From: Sclerurus mexicanus
Taxonomy: Eukaryota > Chordata > Aves > Passeriformes > Furnariidae
Assembly (NCBI GenBank): GCA_013396755.1
Contig: VWZF01006010.1
Location: 972,797-1,036,796 of the forward strand
Direction: 5' to 3'
DNA length: 64,000 bases
This document shows, one piece after another, positions 11,151 through 22,399 of this stretch. A program made the translations under genes and the position numbers. Each line of letters opens with the position of its first letter. Position 1 is the first letter of the stretch. The notes beneath the pieces are model-generated. The model was not told the origin of the DNA, made no database searches, and saw only the letters and a list, made by a program, of their open reading frames with translations.

Positions 11151-14100
11151 AAACAATGCAGACAGGCCAAGTCTGCTTCCCCAAGTACCTGTCTAGCATC
11201 TATGGGCACTGGATTTCCCTGAGACTGCTCCCTGGCCAGGCCCACACAAATAAGATTTCAAATCACTACATGATAATCTCAAAGCCATACCAAAATCTTT
11301 AGCTGACAGAAACTGGAGAAAACGCAGTTGTCAATGTTGATTTACACCCGCTGAGAATTTGACCCGATCCATTCACTGCATCAAATTACACAGACAATAA
11401 ACCACTGAAATTGTCAGATATTATATACTTTTAATAGAAGATCAAAGCAGTCTTCTAGACTGTAAGATCTTAGGGATTTTCTTTCTCTACTGGCTTGAGA
11501 AGAATGAATATTTTTTATGTGAAGCAAGTATTCTCTTTTTGCAGTATTGCTACTAAATTTGCTAGAAACAGGGAATTTCCTTTGTGAGGAAATGCATTCT
11601 CATGAGAAATTACTCATGAAGAAACTTTCTTCCAGCTCTGTATTCCCATCAGATTTCACTGAGGATCTCCTGGTGAGGATGCTGATCAACAACTTTTCCA
11701 GGCCTGTGTAAAGTATGGCTAGGGAAGGACAGCACTGGGCCCCAGCTCTTACAGTGATTTGCACCTTTGGGCACAGGTGTTGACCTAAGTCATAGGTTAA
11801 CTTCTTGATAAAGACAAAAAAATGGTTTAAAAATTTAAAAAAAATAAAAATAAAAAAGGAAAATCTGACTCCACTATAATGGTTTGCAATTGCAGTGCTT
11901 TGGTAATTCTGCTCTGCTCTTGGTATCAAAGAGACTGTGCAATCCTGTTTTTCTTTCTCTCTTAGAAACCTGTTTTCTGCTAATGTTGTTGGTAGCCTGT
12001 TGTAGCTGTTAGCCTGTCAACAGGAAAGTATGGCTTTATTTATTAAAAAAAATAACAAACAAAAAAAAAGGCTGTGTGCCTGCTTCTCTTCCTGTGGGAA
12101 TTTGATCAAATTTAGCTTTACAAATGCAGAAATAATTCCATTCAGAAGAGAATCCAGATATATTGTTGTCTGTGTGATATCCAGTGCTTTGTTTCAGAAG
12201 TGCAGGAAATAGAGGCTCCATTTTTCAGCACTGAGATTCTTCCTCCCTTACTGAAGAAGCACATGAAACCTTTTCACAAAACTTCTCATCTTCTCCCCAC
12301 ATGAAGGTTTTTCCAGCCCTCTCTAGCTCCAGGTCATGTCCTTCTGGTGTCTTGTCAACTTTCAAATTGTCTCACCTTTTCATTCCTATTTTCCTTTGCA
12401 TTTGCTCATTATCTCTCTCCTTCATTCTCAGCAATCTAGTCCTTGGTTTAGGTAAATGTCAACTTTTCTCTCTACTGGCATGAAATGATATTTTAACAAT
12501 TATGCTCTTGCTTTGCCTCAACTGATAATTAAAATTATCAAATTAGCTATTTCGCTAAAGTCAATGGCCAGACAGCTAACAGAACCCCTCTTTTAGTAGC
12601 TTTTAACATCAGCATACAGTGCAGTAAAGATGCCAGCATCAGCTACCAGTTAGTTCTGAACCTAACCGAAATCATCTGTCACCACTGAGACAGCAAAGAA
12701 TGTTTTACACCAGTTTCTGTAGTTTTAGTATCTGGCGCCAAGTATTCCAGTGCCTTCATTCAACAATATCACACAATTTGTCTTAGCTTCTGTTCCAGAT
12801 GTATGAATTCAGCACAGCAGCTGTCTGGTATGGACCAGGATTGCTTTAACCTACCTTCATGCCCTCCTGGTCCTAGTGGTGGCCCTTTGTCTGCTCATGG
12901 TGTGAGTTAAAACAGTCTCAAGATCTTTAATAGAGATCCCACTATCCATGAATAGCCAGCAAGCAACACTGCTCTGCCTGTGACCTCCTATTCCCCCACG
13001 GGACTTTATCACAAGACCCCCCATACAGGAGCTGGATAGAGCAGTTCATTTAAAATCACTCAGTGCCTAGGAGAGATCCATGAGGGCTACGGAAAGGCAC
13101 TAAAACAGCTGTACTATAATGAGAATGGGTCTGATCAGTGGCACACGTGTGCCGAAAATTTCCTTGAAGGGCTAGGTTAGCACACACAGGAGAATAAGGG
13201 CTTTGGTATTTAACAGTTGCTTTACTCTTTGCAGTTGCAAAGATGAATCACTTGATACTGGTATATTCTTGCCTTTTCAGAAATTAACATCTCAGTACTG
13301 AGAGCAATAATTGAATTGGGTGTGCCTTCTGAGGGGTTTGGTACCGTTTTCCAAGTGTGCCCCATAAAGGGTAAAACTAATTTTACACAGAAAAATCTGA
13401 ATACTAATGACCATACTGAGGTCTTCCTGTTCCCAGTGTGGGAAAGAGGAGCTGAAACTTAGGGCTGAGAAGCCCCTTGGACAGCAAAACTTGGTGTTTC
13501 TGGTGCCTTCAGGAGGGTGGGAAGCCACCACCCGTGTGCCCTAAAGCAGCATGAGCAAACCTTGTCCCTCAGGGCTGCAGCACCAGCAAGCAGGCAGAGT
13601 GTAGCAGTCAGGTGCTCTTCACCTCTGGTACCATCAAAGGCCATAACTGTAGCTGTATAGCCCCAAAGTCTATGCTAATCTCCACTGAAAAATCCTCCTT
13701 GGCAACTACAAGCATTTTGGGGACTACTGAAAACCACTCTGAATTTATCCTGCTATTACTTTGCCCATGCTATGGCCTATGGAGCAAATTTGCTTCCCAC
13801 AGAACAAATGCACTATAGTTTCAATGACACATGGTGGGGTTTTATTTCCTTTCCTGTGATCTTCTATATGGGAGTCTTTTAATGCCATGAAAGTGCTGGT
13901 AAACTGCAGGAAGTCACATCCTTGAGACAGGTTCTGTAAGCACTCTGTGCATGCACAGAACTCGCAGCTGGGGTGAGGACTGGGTGTTTTGGAGGGAAGA
14001 AGGAGAGCTTAGCTGTAACGAGAAGCATTACAGACACAGAAACTATCCTATAAATTGAATATAATGTTTACTTTCTTCTTTATTTTCATGTGTCCTATCC

Positions 14101-14274
14101 CAATGACATCTGTGCTGAAGAATTTTGCCATTAGAAGCTAGGGTAATATCCCAATTATTAATTTTACAAGTAGCTCACCTTCAGACATAATCTTAGCCAG
14201 ACAAGTATTGCTTCCAGTGTTTCATATTTCCCCCTATTAAAGCCAAAGACTTTAATAACTCTTGGTGTGTGCTT
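11151..14274. other. Non-coding stretch with A-rich runs
   Basis: No gene was recognised. It contains A-rich low-complexity patches at about 11826-11860 and 12042-12070. Frames of 60-109 codons on both strands show no motifs. Confidence 0.5.
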
Positions 14275-14578
14275 ACAGAAATGATGGAGACAGATTCTTT
14301 TGAGGGGTGCAGAGTGGAAAGGCAAGAAGCAGCAGGCACAGGTTCAAGTAAGGGAGATTTCTGCTATTTTCAAGGAACCTTTCCTCACAATTAGGATGGC
14401 TAAGCACTGGAACAGGTAGTCCAGACAGCCTGTGATATCTCCAAACTTAGATATATTAAATTCTGTTGTAGGGGACTCAAACTGATCCAATTTTGAAATG
14501 AATCTTGCTTAGAACAGGAGGTTGAGCTAGAGACCTTCAGAGGTACTTTCCAATCTATAGGAATCCATGATTCTAAAA
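14275..14578 (+). repeat. CR1 LINE, older 3' end copy
   Basis: A diverged CR1 3' part. It has a GATGGAGACAGATTCTT block at ~14283, TCCTCACAATTAGGATGGCTAAGCACTGGAACAGGTAGTCC at ~14382-14422, TCTTGCTTAGAACAGGAGGTTGAGCTAGA near 14502, GACCTTCAGAGGT, and the end CCATGATTCTAAA. The CCAGAGGT-type ending is that of older CR1 subfamilies rather than the AGGTCCCTT.CAACCCAAGCC type seen elsewhere in the window. No coding capacity remains. Confidence 0.85.
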
Positions 14579-16329
14579 TATATTTAGAAGAAAAGCTATT
14601 TCCCAGAGTGCTTCGGTAAATAACAATTCTTTTTATTTTAAATGGCATGGAAGATGGATCTGGAGGTTTGATACTTGAGTTCATGAGTTTCTTCAGCTTT
14701 TGACATGAAGAGCTACCAGGTTCTTTGTGAATGACATTTTTTGGAAAGGAACATGCAATGCGCTTCAAAAAGCTTACACAGCAAAATATATTTGAATCAA
14801 TCAGCAGGCACATTCAGAATTTGGTTTTGCAGCTGTTTTCCCAGAAGATGTTACTCTTAGATTTCCTGCCTCCCAATGACGGAAAAGAAAAAACCCACGT
14901 AACATGGGTGTAATCAAAGCTGCTTGACCTCAGTCAATCACAGTTTCACAGAAAAGAGTTCATGGTAGATGGAGACACAGTGGCAGAAATTGTTCAGCTT
15001 CAGCACATAATTTTGGTCATAACCTATTCATGGACAATTTGAGAACAGAAGAGAAAAAGCAGAAAGGCAACGTTTATCAGAGAAATTGTTGATGGCAAAT
15101 TACCCTCCAACACTGCCTTTTCTATATACTCCATTAATGTTACCCTAACTCACAGCTTGGAGGAAGGGAGGCTGATATATTAGCCAGGCTACTGTATTAG
15201 CTGTCACTCAGCAAATGAGGAAATCATTATATTTGTAAACTCTGTAAGCAAATCACTGTAAGCAATCTTCAGGAACATGCACGGTGACTTCACTCTCATG
15301 TAACTGTTGGCATGTCTGCATATAGAGCTGGTACTGATTAATTTAAAGTTTGATTTATCATTGCTTTTATGGTAGACACACATGATCCCTTTATTTTCTT
15401 TTTTTTTTAAATAAAATCTAAATTCTTTGCATTTAGCTTTAACCTTCAGAAATATCTTTAATGGCATCACTAGGTCACTAGGGCCTAAATAACAACTAAG
15501 TTCAGACAAAAACTATAAACTAGTTTGGGTTTGTATTTTAAAAGCATTTATTCTATCTGAGTCATGGTTACATGAGGACTTTAAGCCTTAAAAATGCTCT
15601 TACTCTGCCCTCCCCCTAAACTTGATTCTATAATTCTAATGATGCCAAAAAATATCAAGTTGTACTCTGGGACACACGGGTTGCACTGTGATCTGAAAGA
15701 GAGATGAAAACAGAACAACAGAAAAAAAGACTCAGTAAAAATTCTTCATTGGATAAATGGATCAGGCAAACATCTGGATGTGAACTCCTTTCAACTGAAT
15801 TTCCTCACAGGACTCTGGTTATTCCTGGGTTTCGTGACATTATTGAACAGGGATGGGACTACTCACCATCTGAACATCAGGGTCTTTGAACATGCCTTTA
15901 GCAGAGCTCCAAAAATTGCAGCAAAACATTAGTCTATTGGACTGCACATTCACAATGCTGCCAAGAATGCTGACGGGCTTGCAGTGCAGTTTTTATGACT
16001 TCCAGCTCAAACAGAAGTAATCAGTGCTCTGAGACCTGATCTAGTACTCCTGAACTGCATTTCTCATCAGTGGATCATCACTGTCCTGTGTTAGCTTCTT
16101 CTGCTCCACATTCTACATCTCTCAAGCTACATGCCTGCACAAGTCCACTTCTTTTCATGAAGCAACAGCTTTTTCATATGGGACCCCAATTTCCTTCTGC
16201 TCATTATGCCATCCCTGACAGTGGCCAGAAAGGATTCCTGAGAAAGAACTAAGTCAGCATGTGCTAATATTTGCCCAGCTTCTGTGAATCGTCATCTAGG
16301 AATTCCTGAGACAGGCATTATGTGCCTGC
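14579..16329. other. Non-coding stretch, no gene seen
   Basis: AT-rich unique-looking sequence. It has a poly-T run near 15400. No exon or repeat family could be supported. Confidence 0.5.
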
Positions 16330-16890
16330 ATTTAATAGTCCTTAGCACATATTTTCTTCTATGAATCTGCCTAATCACTTCTTGAACCCACATAAACTTT
16401 TAGCATCTACAGTATCCCATGGGAAGACATTTCACTGCCTAATTATACATTACACAAGGGACTGTATCCTCTTGTTTGCTCTGGACCTGCAGTCTGCTGC
16501 CTGATAGTTTTATTATTATCCTCTAGTCCTTGTACTGAAAGAGGACATGAAGTAAACTATCATTTTTTCCATACCACTCAGGTTTTAAAAGGCCTCTTTA
16601 AAATTCCTCCTCTGCTGTTCCCTTTTGAGGGAGAAGAATCTTAGTCTTCTAATCATCCCTCACACAGTTATCCCTTGCTGTGTCACCCTTTCCATGAGAT
16701 TCAGTTCCACTGTACCTTTTTGAGACAGGCAGGACACAACTCCATACAGCAATCAGGATGTGAGCAATGTGGAGTCGCACAGACATGACAAAGTTCTCTT
16801 TTATGATGTCAACACCTTTCTCCAGCATCTGATTTGTATTTTTGACCCCTGTGGAGCAGCATAGTCATGTTTTCAAGCAAAGTATTATTC
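16330..16890 (-). repeat. Very old CR1/L3-like LINE relic
   Basis: Read on the minus strand, the order resembles a decayed CR1/L3 ORF2 end plus 3' region. On the plus strand, GACAGGCAGGACACAACTCC..CAGCAATCAGGATGTGAGCA (16723-16765) parallels the CR1 phrase for 'a tumour of x is the y GCCCAGAACTGGACACAGTACTCCAGATGAGG'-type sequence only in outline. AGTCTTCTAATCATCC (16640) parallels the 'TAATCATCCTCGTGGC' block, and the CCTCTAGTCCTTGTACTG area parallels the 'CCCCTTGTCCTATC' block. Identity is low and the boundaries are approximate. An unrelated sequence that happens to match in places is possible. Confidence 0.4.
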
Positions 16891-17047
16891 CACTCTCAAA
16901 GCTTTGATCCTTAGTGAAATAAAAAACTGTTCTGCACATGCTCAAATCTTTCTACATTTTCAAGGCTAAGCATCTTATGACTACGCCCTGCAAAATTTCC
17001 TTCATTTAGTTAGACCCAATGGTCATTCTTTCATGTTGATCCTACAT

Positions 17048-17375
17048 AATCATAGAATCTTTGAATGGTTTGGGTTAGAAAGAATTTAAAAGATCATTTT
17101 GTTTCAATCTGCCTACCATGGGCCAGGACATATTTCACTATCCCAGGTTGCTCCAAGCCCTGTCCAACCTGGCCTTGAACACTTCTAGGGATGGGGCAGC
17201 CACAGCTTCTCTGGGCAACCTATTCCAGTGCTTCAACACCCTCACAGGGCAGAATTTCTTCCCAATCTAAACCTGCTCTCTTTCAGATTAAAGCCACTCC
17301 CCCTTGTCCTATCATTCCCTGACCTTGCCACAAGTCCCTCTCCAGCTTTTCTGTAGGCCTCCTTTATCTGCTGAA
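17048..17375 (-). repeat. CR1 LINE, 3' end fragment
   Basis: Reverse-oriented CR1. On the plus strand it starts with the reversed tail AATCATAGAATCTTTGAATGG, then TTGGGTTAGAAAG, TGGCCTTGAACACTTCTAGGG, GCTTCTCTGGGCAACCTATTCCAGTG, AATTTCTTCCCAAT, CCCCCTTGTCCTATCATTCCC, and stops after CTGTAGGCCTCCTTTATCTGCTG. The tail is present and the 5' side truncated, as usual. It lies 160 bases from the older CR1/L3-like relic in the same orientation. Confidence 0.95.
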
Positions 17376-20300
17376 CGTGGTAAATTCTATCTTCTATCCA
17401 TGATGGTAGAGGACTGATGCCTTTCTTGCATCTACAGAGCTCTGATGTTTCTGTAGTTAGTGAAATATTTTCTTTGCATAGAAAAAATGTGAGAGTCTCC
17501 AGAGGGGCTTAACAATACTGGTATGTTGTACTGGAAAGGATGAAGCACTACCTGCAGAACCCACACGGAAATGTTCACCTGTGTGAACCAGAAACTTTCA
17601 TTATTGCTTTCTATTGAACAGGTTATTACACACCTTCCTCTGCACGGACATTCTTTTCTGAGAAGTGAAATTGCAAGACCTGAAATGAAATTAAATAAAT
17701 GAAATATGGATTAATGATTCAGTTGCCAGAAAGCTTTGCACCGTACGTAACAGAGAGGGCACAGACCAGCACCACCCATGAATGGATCAGAAAAACAGCA
17801 GATGTGCAAGCACCCAACCAGAAACATGGCTGGGTCCAGGCTGCTTCTCTGCTTGTCTCCTTGCCCATTGGCAGCAATGGGAACAAAAACTTACATGAAA
17901 AATCAAAAATGAAGAGGTTTTGAGAGGAAAAGAAGCAACAATAAGGCTACCCAGGCTGAGTGAGCAGGATGGAGCCCTGCGTGGGGTACTTTTGCACTGG
18001 TCTACATCTGTTATTTTCTTCAGCTCGTCTGGTTAGTTCTTGGCCCCATTTTTTGTGAAAAGGTATTAAGAAGTGGCATTAGCAGCGATGGATTCACTGA
18101 ACCACAAAGCATGGTGACCACCTGAGAGCCTCTTCAGTGGCATGACAACTATTGATGTGGCATTATTCTGAGGGCCTTCTTTAAATGTATGTCACCATCT
18201 TTCTCATAGCTTCTCTGAGCCCTTCAGTCTATGGAAAACAATCTTTTTATCACACTATAAAGACAGAAGTTTTGAAAGCTTACAGCTTAAGCTTATTATC
18301 CAGGCAGACATTTTTATGTTTTGCAGAAGTGTGTTATATATAAGACTCACCTAACCTTAGTCTTATATATAAAACTGAGTGATGCTTGACCTAGAATTAT
18401 TCTAAACTGGCCAGATCAAAAGTGGAGCAAGAATTCTTCCTGATCTCATTGCTTACCTTCATGGACTGTTCTTCACATCCAATTTATGCTGGAGTTATAG
18501 AGGTTATGATACAGCAACCATCTGGGATACAAATTTGCCTAAAAGTTTAATCACTGATTGTGGGAAGTATGACCATTCTGCAGATGGTGCCAGCCTTGAC
18601 CATGCTGGCGCTGGCAATTCTGTGGTCACAAGATGGGCAGAGTAAACTCTCTCATGAACAGTTCCTGACTTATGGGATGATTTTTCTCCTAATACTTTTT
18701 CAATACACCCCACCTGCACCATATTATGGATAGCACTGGGGGACCATGGACCCCAGTGTCACAGAGATTGCAGACTAGCTTTCTAGGTCTTTCAACAGAA
18801 AGTATTATCTTCTTTCAAAACACCTCAGATCCATAAAATAGTTCTGAAATATTTCTAAATCTGGGCTTCTCTGTCTGTGCCTGCTGAATAGAGAAATGAC
18901 TTTGGTGAGCTCAGAGAATACTGGAGGAAAATATGTGTCTGCCAAACCACAGAGCTGGCAAAGAATTCACTGAGGACTTCAGCAACTTGCAGCTGGCCAA
19001 AGGCCTGCTATTTATCTAATTTATTGACAAAAGTGATACTTTCCTTCTTCAGGCATCAAGCTGAAAGATATCATAATGTACTTGGGCTGTAGCCCCATGA
19101 AAGACAGCAAAGATTGGATTTGCTCATCCTGTTTCTTCCACAAAACTCTTTTGACAACACTTTTCCACTTGCCCTAAAAGCAAGTTGTTCTGAGAGACAT
19201 ACCAGGTTATCTCATTTACTGTGTGCCTGTAGGTTCCTTCACAGGTCATAGTGGACATTGTGTCCTTGGGATTTCCCCTGTGACCTGGCAAGTAAAAGTA
19301 TTTCAGAAATTCTGAATTCTGTGAAATGAGCTTAGCTGGATGTTAGCCAGTCAGTCAGAAGAAACTGAAGCTGTGGAAAACACAGACAAGTATCTCATCC
19401 AACTGTTCATAGCACTTACTGAAGGTTGGAAGTCTGTGTTCATTTTTCTACCTGAGAAGAGAGACAGTGGAGGTCACACGTGCTATCCATAAAAGCACCT
19501 TCATGACTTCTGTCCTTTGGGTAAGGTGAGGGAGCAGCTCCATCCATCACCTCTGTTGAAGTTTTTCACACTGCAATTAAAAAAAAACAAGAAAGAGCTT
19601 CACTTAGTACAGAGACAAGAATGAAAATGAATCACCAATTGAGTGATGAGTGTATTCTACTGGGAGGAAAAGAGTTTGAAGCTCCAGCTTTTCTTCAGAA
19701 GGCTATATGTTTTATTTATGTGATGGACACTTCATCTCACATCCCAAGGCTTCCCCACTCCAACACTGCACCAATTACCTGCCAATCAGACTATCAGATT
19801 AGTACACACACTTTTTTTGGATGCCACCTCTGGTTTCCATAGAAACTGTTTTAAGCCTCATCTGTCTCAATTAGAACTTTTTATAATTTCTCCACCCTTA
19901 TGAAATCATTTGTGGTTCCCATGGTAATCACTGAAAATTTGTTATCTCTCAAGTACTGCTTCTTAATCAGAGGCTTCACCAATAGCAATGTCCTGCTGGA
20001 GCAATAAAAGGCACGAGAGGGTTCTAATCCTCTTTTTGAGTCAGTAGTGTGTCCTTTGCTCATCCTTAAGGCCATGCACCACAGATCTATACTGAGCCTC
20101 CTAACTCTGACATCAAGGTTTTGGTTACTGTAGAGTTCATTATATTCACAGAGCATGCTGCTATGTCCCCATTTTATTGATTGCAAGGATGATGCACACA
20201 GACTTGCACTCATTTTGCCCAAGATGTTTCCATAGGTCAACTTAACAAAGCCTGTAGGAAAATTTGGGTCTCCTTTGCTGAATTTAGTTCCTGTCTAGTT

Positions 20301-21805
20301 CCCTTTTCACTGGATGCACTCTCATACAAGACAGATGCCAATGCCCCATGTACATGCATTTCATGTTCATAGGTTTAAAACACCACATAGTCAATGCAAC
20401 CCAAATTTTATACACATACACACGAGTACACAGAGTACATTTACATGACATTTTATACACTTTGTTTTAAGCCTAGACAGTAATTTCCATGACTGTAAAT
20501 ATGCCAATGCATGAAAATCTGTCCTACTACAGTCCCAGACTGAGAAGGTTTGCTTTGACACTAAGCACAGAGGTGTCGCTGATCTCAGTCCGTTTTTTCA
20601 AAAATCAGCCCACATTGCTCCTCCTCTGCAACAGCCCTGCTTGGAGTCCTGCTCTGAGCCTGTTCTCAAGGTTCAGAAGCAAGGCTTATGGATAGTATCC
20701 TCTGGAATGTCAACTCCAACATTTCAGCAACTTCTACCTTGATCCATCTGCAATGCTCCCGGACAACTTTGCATCAAAGCAATAGTTGCACTTGCCTCTT
20801 GCAGCTGAGTCTGGAGTTCTTCCTGTACTAAGTAATATAAAACAAATTAACTCTATTTCAAATTTTGATTTAATTTAAAATACAGATTTGTGTGTGTATA
20901 TCTTTTGGGTGTGCAAGGCATCACTTGATGTGGTAAAATCCCATCCCCTTTTGTTCTAGTGAAACCAGGAGAATCACCCAGGAGTTTCAGACCGAGAACA
21001 ACCATCATGATTTCCAGCCCGCAACTGCTGCATGGGGTTTCTCTTTCTTCTTTGAAATAAGCAATACTTTTTGGAAAGGTATCTAATCTTGACTGAAAAA
21101 ATTAAAGTGAAAGAACACCATTTTTCCTGTGCAGAATTGTCCTAGTAGCTACTTGCTAGAAATATATTTTTTTCTTGGCAGTAAAATACATCAAAGGACA
21201 TGCTGATCCTACAGAAATTGTTGTCTTGTGTATTCCTGTGTGTTCAATTCCATTCTGATCCTGCTCCCTCAGCACAGTATATCATCCCACTGACACATAT
21301 CAGGCATATTTTTTTCCTTTTTCTTATTTTTAGGAAGAATCTGCTTGGATATTTCAAATGTGGAATTTCTTTCTCAAGTGACATTAATCCAGAGACTGAG
21401 CCGGTGGGATATGATCTCGATGTGATTATATGAATATCATTATGTACTGGAGAATACATATATCTTGAGACCTCTCCTTTAGAAAGGGGAATGTCATCTG
21501 CAGCATTTCAGAATGGGCTCATTGATGGAGAAGATGATAGACAGATAACAAATCATGCAGAATTGCTCTGTTCTGTTCAGATCAGGTTACCTCCTGTCCC
21601 CACAGAAAACCAAGGTTCATAGTCTGTTCATACCCCATATCAGGAGTTGTTCTTTATGCCTCACAAGAAGTTAAATTTTTAAGATGAGGGATATTAGTTG
21701 CCTAGCAGAAAGCTCCTTCAACATCCTGTTCCCTCTGTGGTTAGGGATTTCCTGTTGGAGGGAATTCTATCTTAGTCCAGACAGCTGGTGGGCTTTAGGA
21801 TCTGT
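17376..21805. other. Non-coding stretch, no gene seen
   Basis: Apart from the hairpin at 18334-18372, nothing could be assigned. Open frames (for example 119 codons on the minus strand at 19881-20240) show no recognisable motifs. The DNA is AT-rich and CpG-poor. Confidence 0.5.
18334..18372. repeat. Perfect 14-bp inverted repeat, AT-rich hairpin
   Basis: The left arm TTATATATAAGACT (18334-18347) is the exact reverse complement of the right arm AGTCTTATATATAA (18359-18372), with an 11-base loop CACCTAACCTT. The pairing stops at both ends of the arms. I see no flanking duplication or longer terminal inverted repeats that would mark it as a MITE. Confidence 0.9.
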
Positions 21806-22399
21806 TCATTATTCCACCCCTCTGCTCTGCTCAGGTGAGACCCCACCTGCAGAGCTGCCCCCAGCCCAGGGGTCCCAGCACAGGGAGGACACGGAGCTGT
21901 TGGAGCGAGTCCAGAGGAGGGTCGTGAGGATGATTAGAGGGATGGAGCAGCTCTCCTGTGAGGAAAGGCTGAGAGAACTGGGATTGTTCTACCNGGAAAG
22001 TCAGAAAAATCGGATTTTTTTACCTAAAAAAAAAAAAAAAAAAAAAAGGGCTTTGAGGTGACCTAATTGTGGCCTTCCAGCACCTGAAGGGAGCCTTCAA
22101 AAAAGATGGAGAGAGACTATTTACAAGTGCATGTAATGACAGGACAAGGGGGAATTGCTTCAAACTGAAAGAGAGTAGGCTTAGATTAGATATCAGGAAG
22201 AAATTCTTTTACCCAGAGGATGGTGAGGTCCTAGCAGAGGTTTCCCAGAGAAGCTGTGGATGCTCCATCCCTGCAAGTGTCCAAGGCCAGGTTGGATGGG
22301 GCTCTGAGCAATTTGGTCTAGTGGAAGGAGTCCCTGTCCATGATGAAGGGGGTAGGAAAAAGTTGGTCTTTAAGGTCCCTCTCAACCCAAGCCATGATT
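21806..22399 (+). repeat. CR1 LINE with internal disruption
   Basis: About 0.6 kb of CR1 ORF2 end and 3' UTR. Motifs on the plus strand include LLERVQRRVVRMIRGMEQLS and CEERLRELGLF (to ~21990), then CR1 DNA resumes with GTGGCCTTCCAGCACCTGAAGGG (22070) and TTAGATTAGATATCAGGAAGAAATTCTTTTA. It ends at GGTCTTTAAGGTCCCTCTCAACCCAAGCCATGATT without the repeated octamer tail. The piece expected between 21993 and 22048 (the 'CTGGAGAAGAGAAGGCTC' block) is replaced by unrelated sequence with an N and 22 A residues. Confidence 0.93.
22026..22047. repeat. Poly-A run of 22 inside the CR1
   Basis: A homopolymer of 22 A follows about 25 bases that do not fit CR1 and that are preceded by an N at 21994. It could be a small retroposed insertion with a poly-A tail, or a sequencing/assembly artefact. 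Confidence 0.8.
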
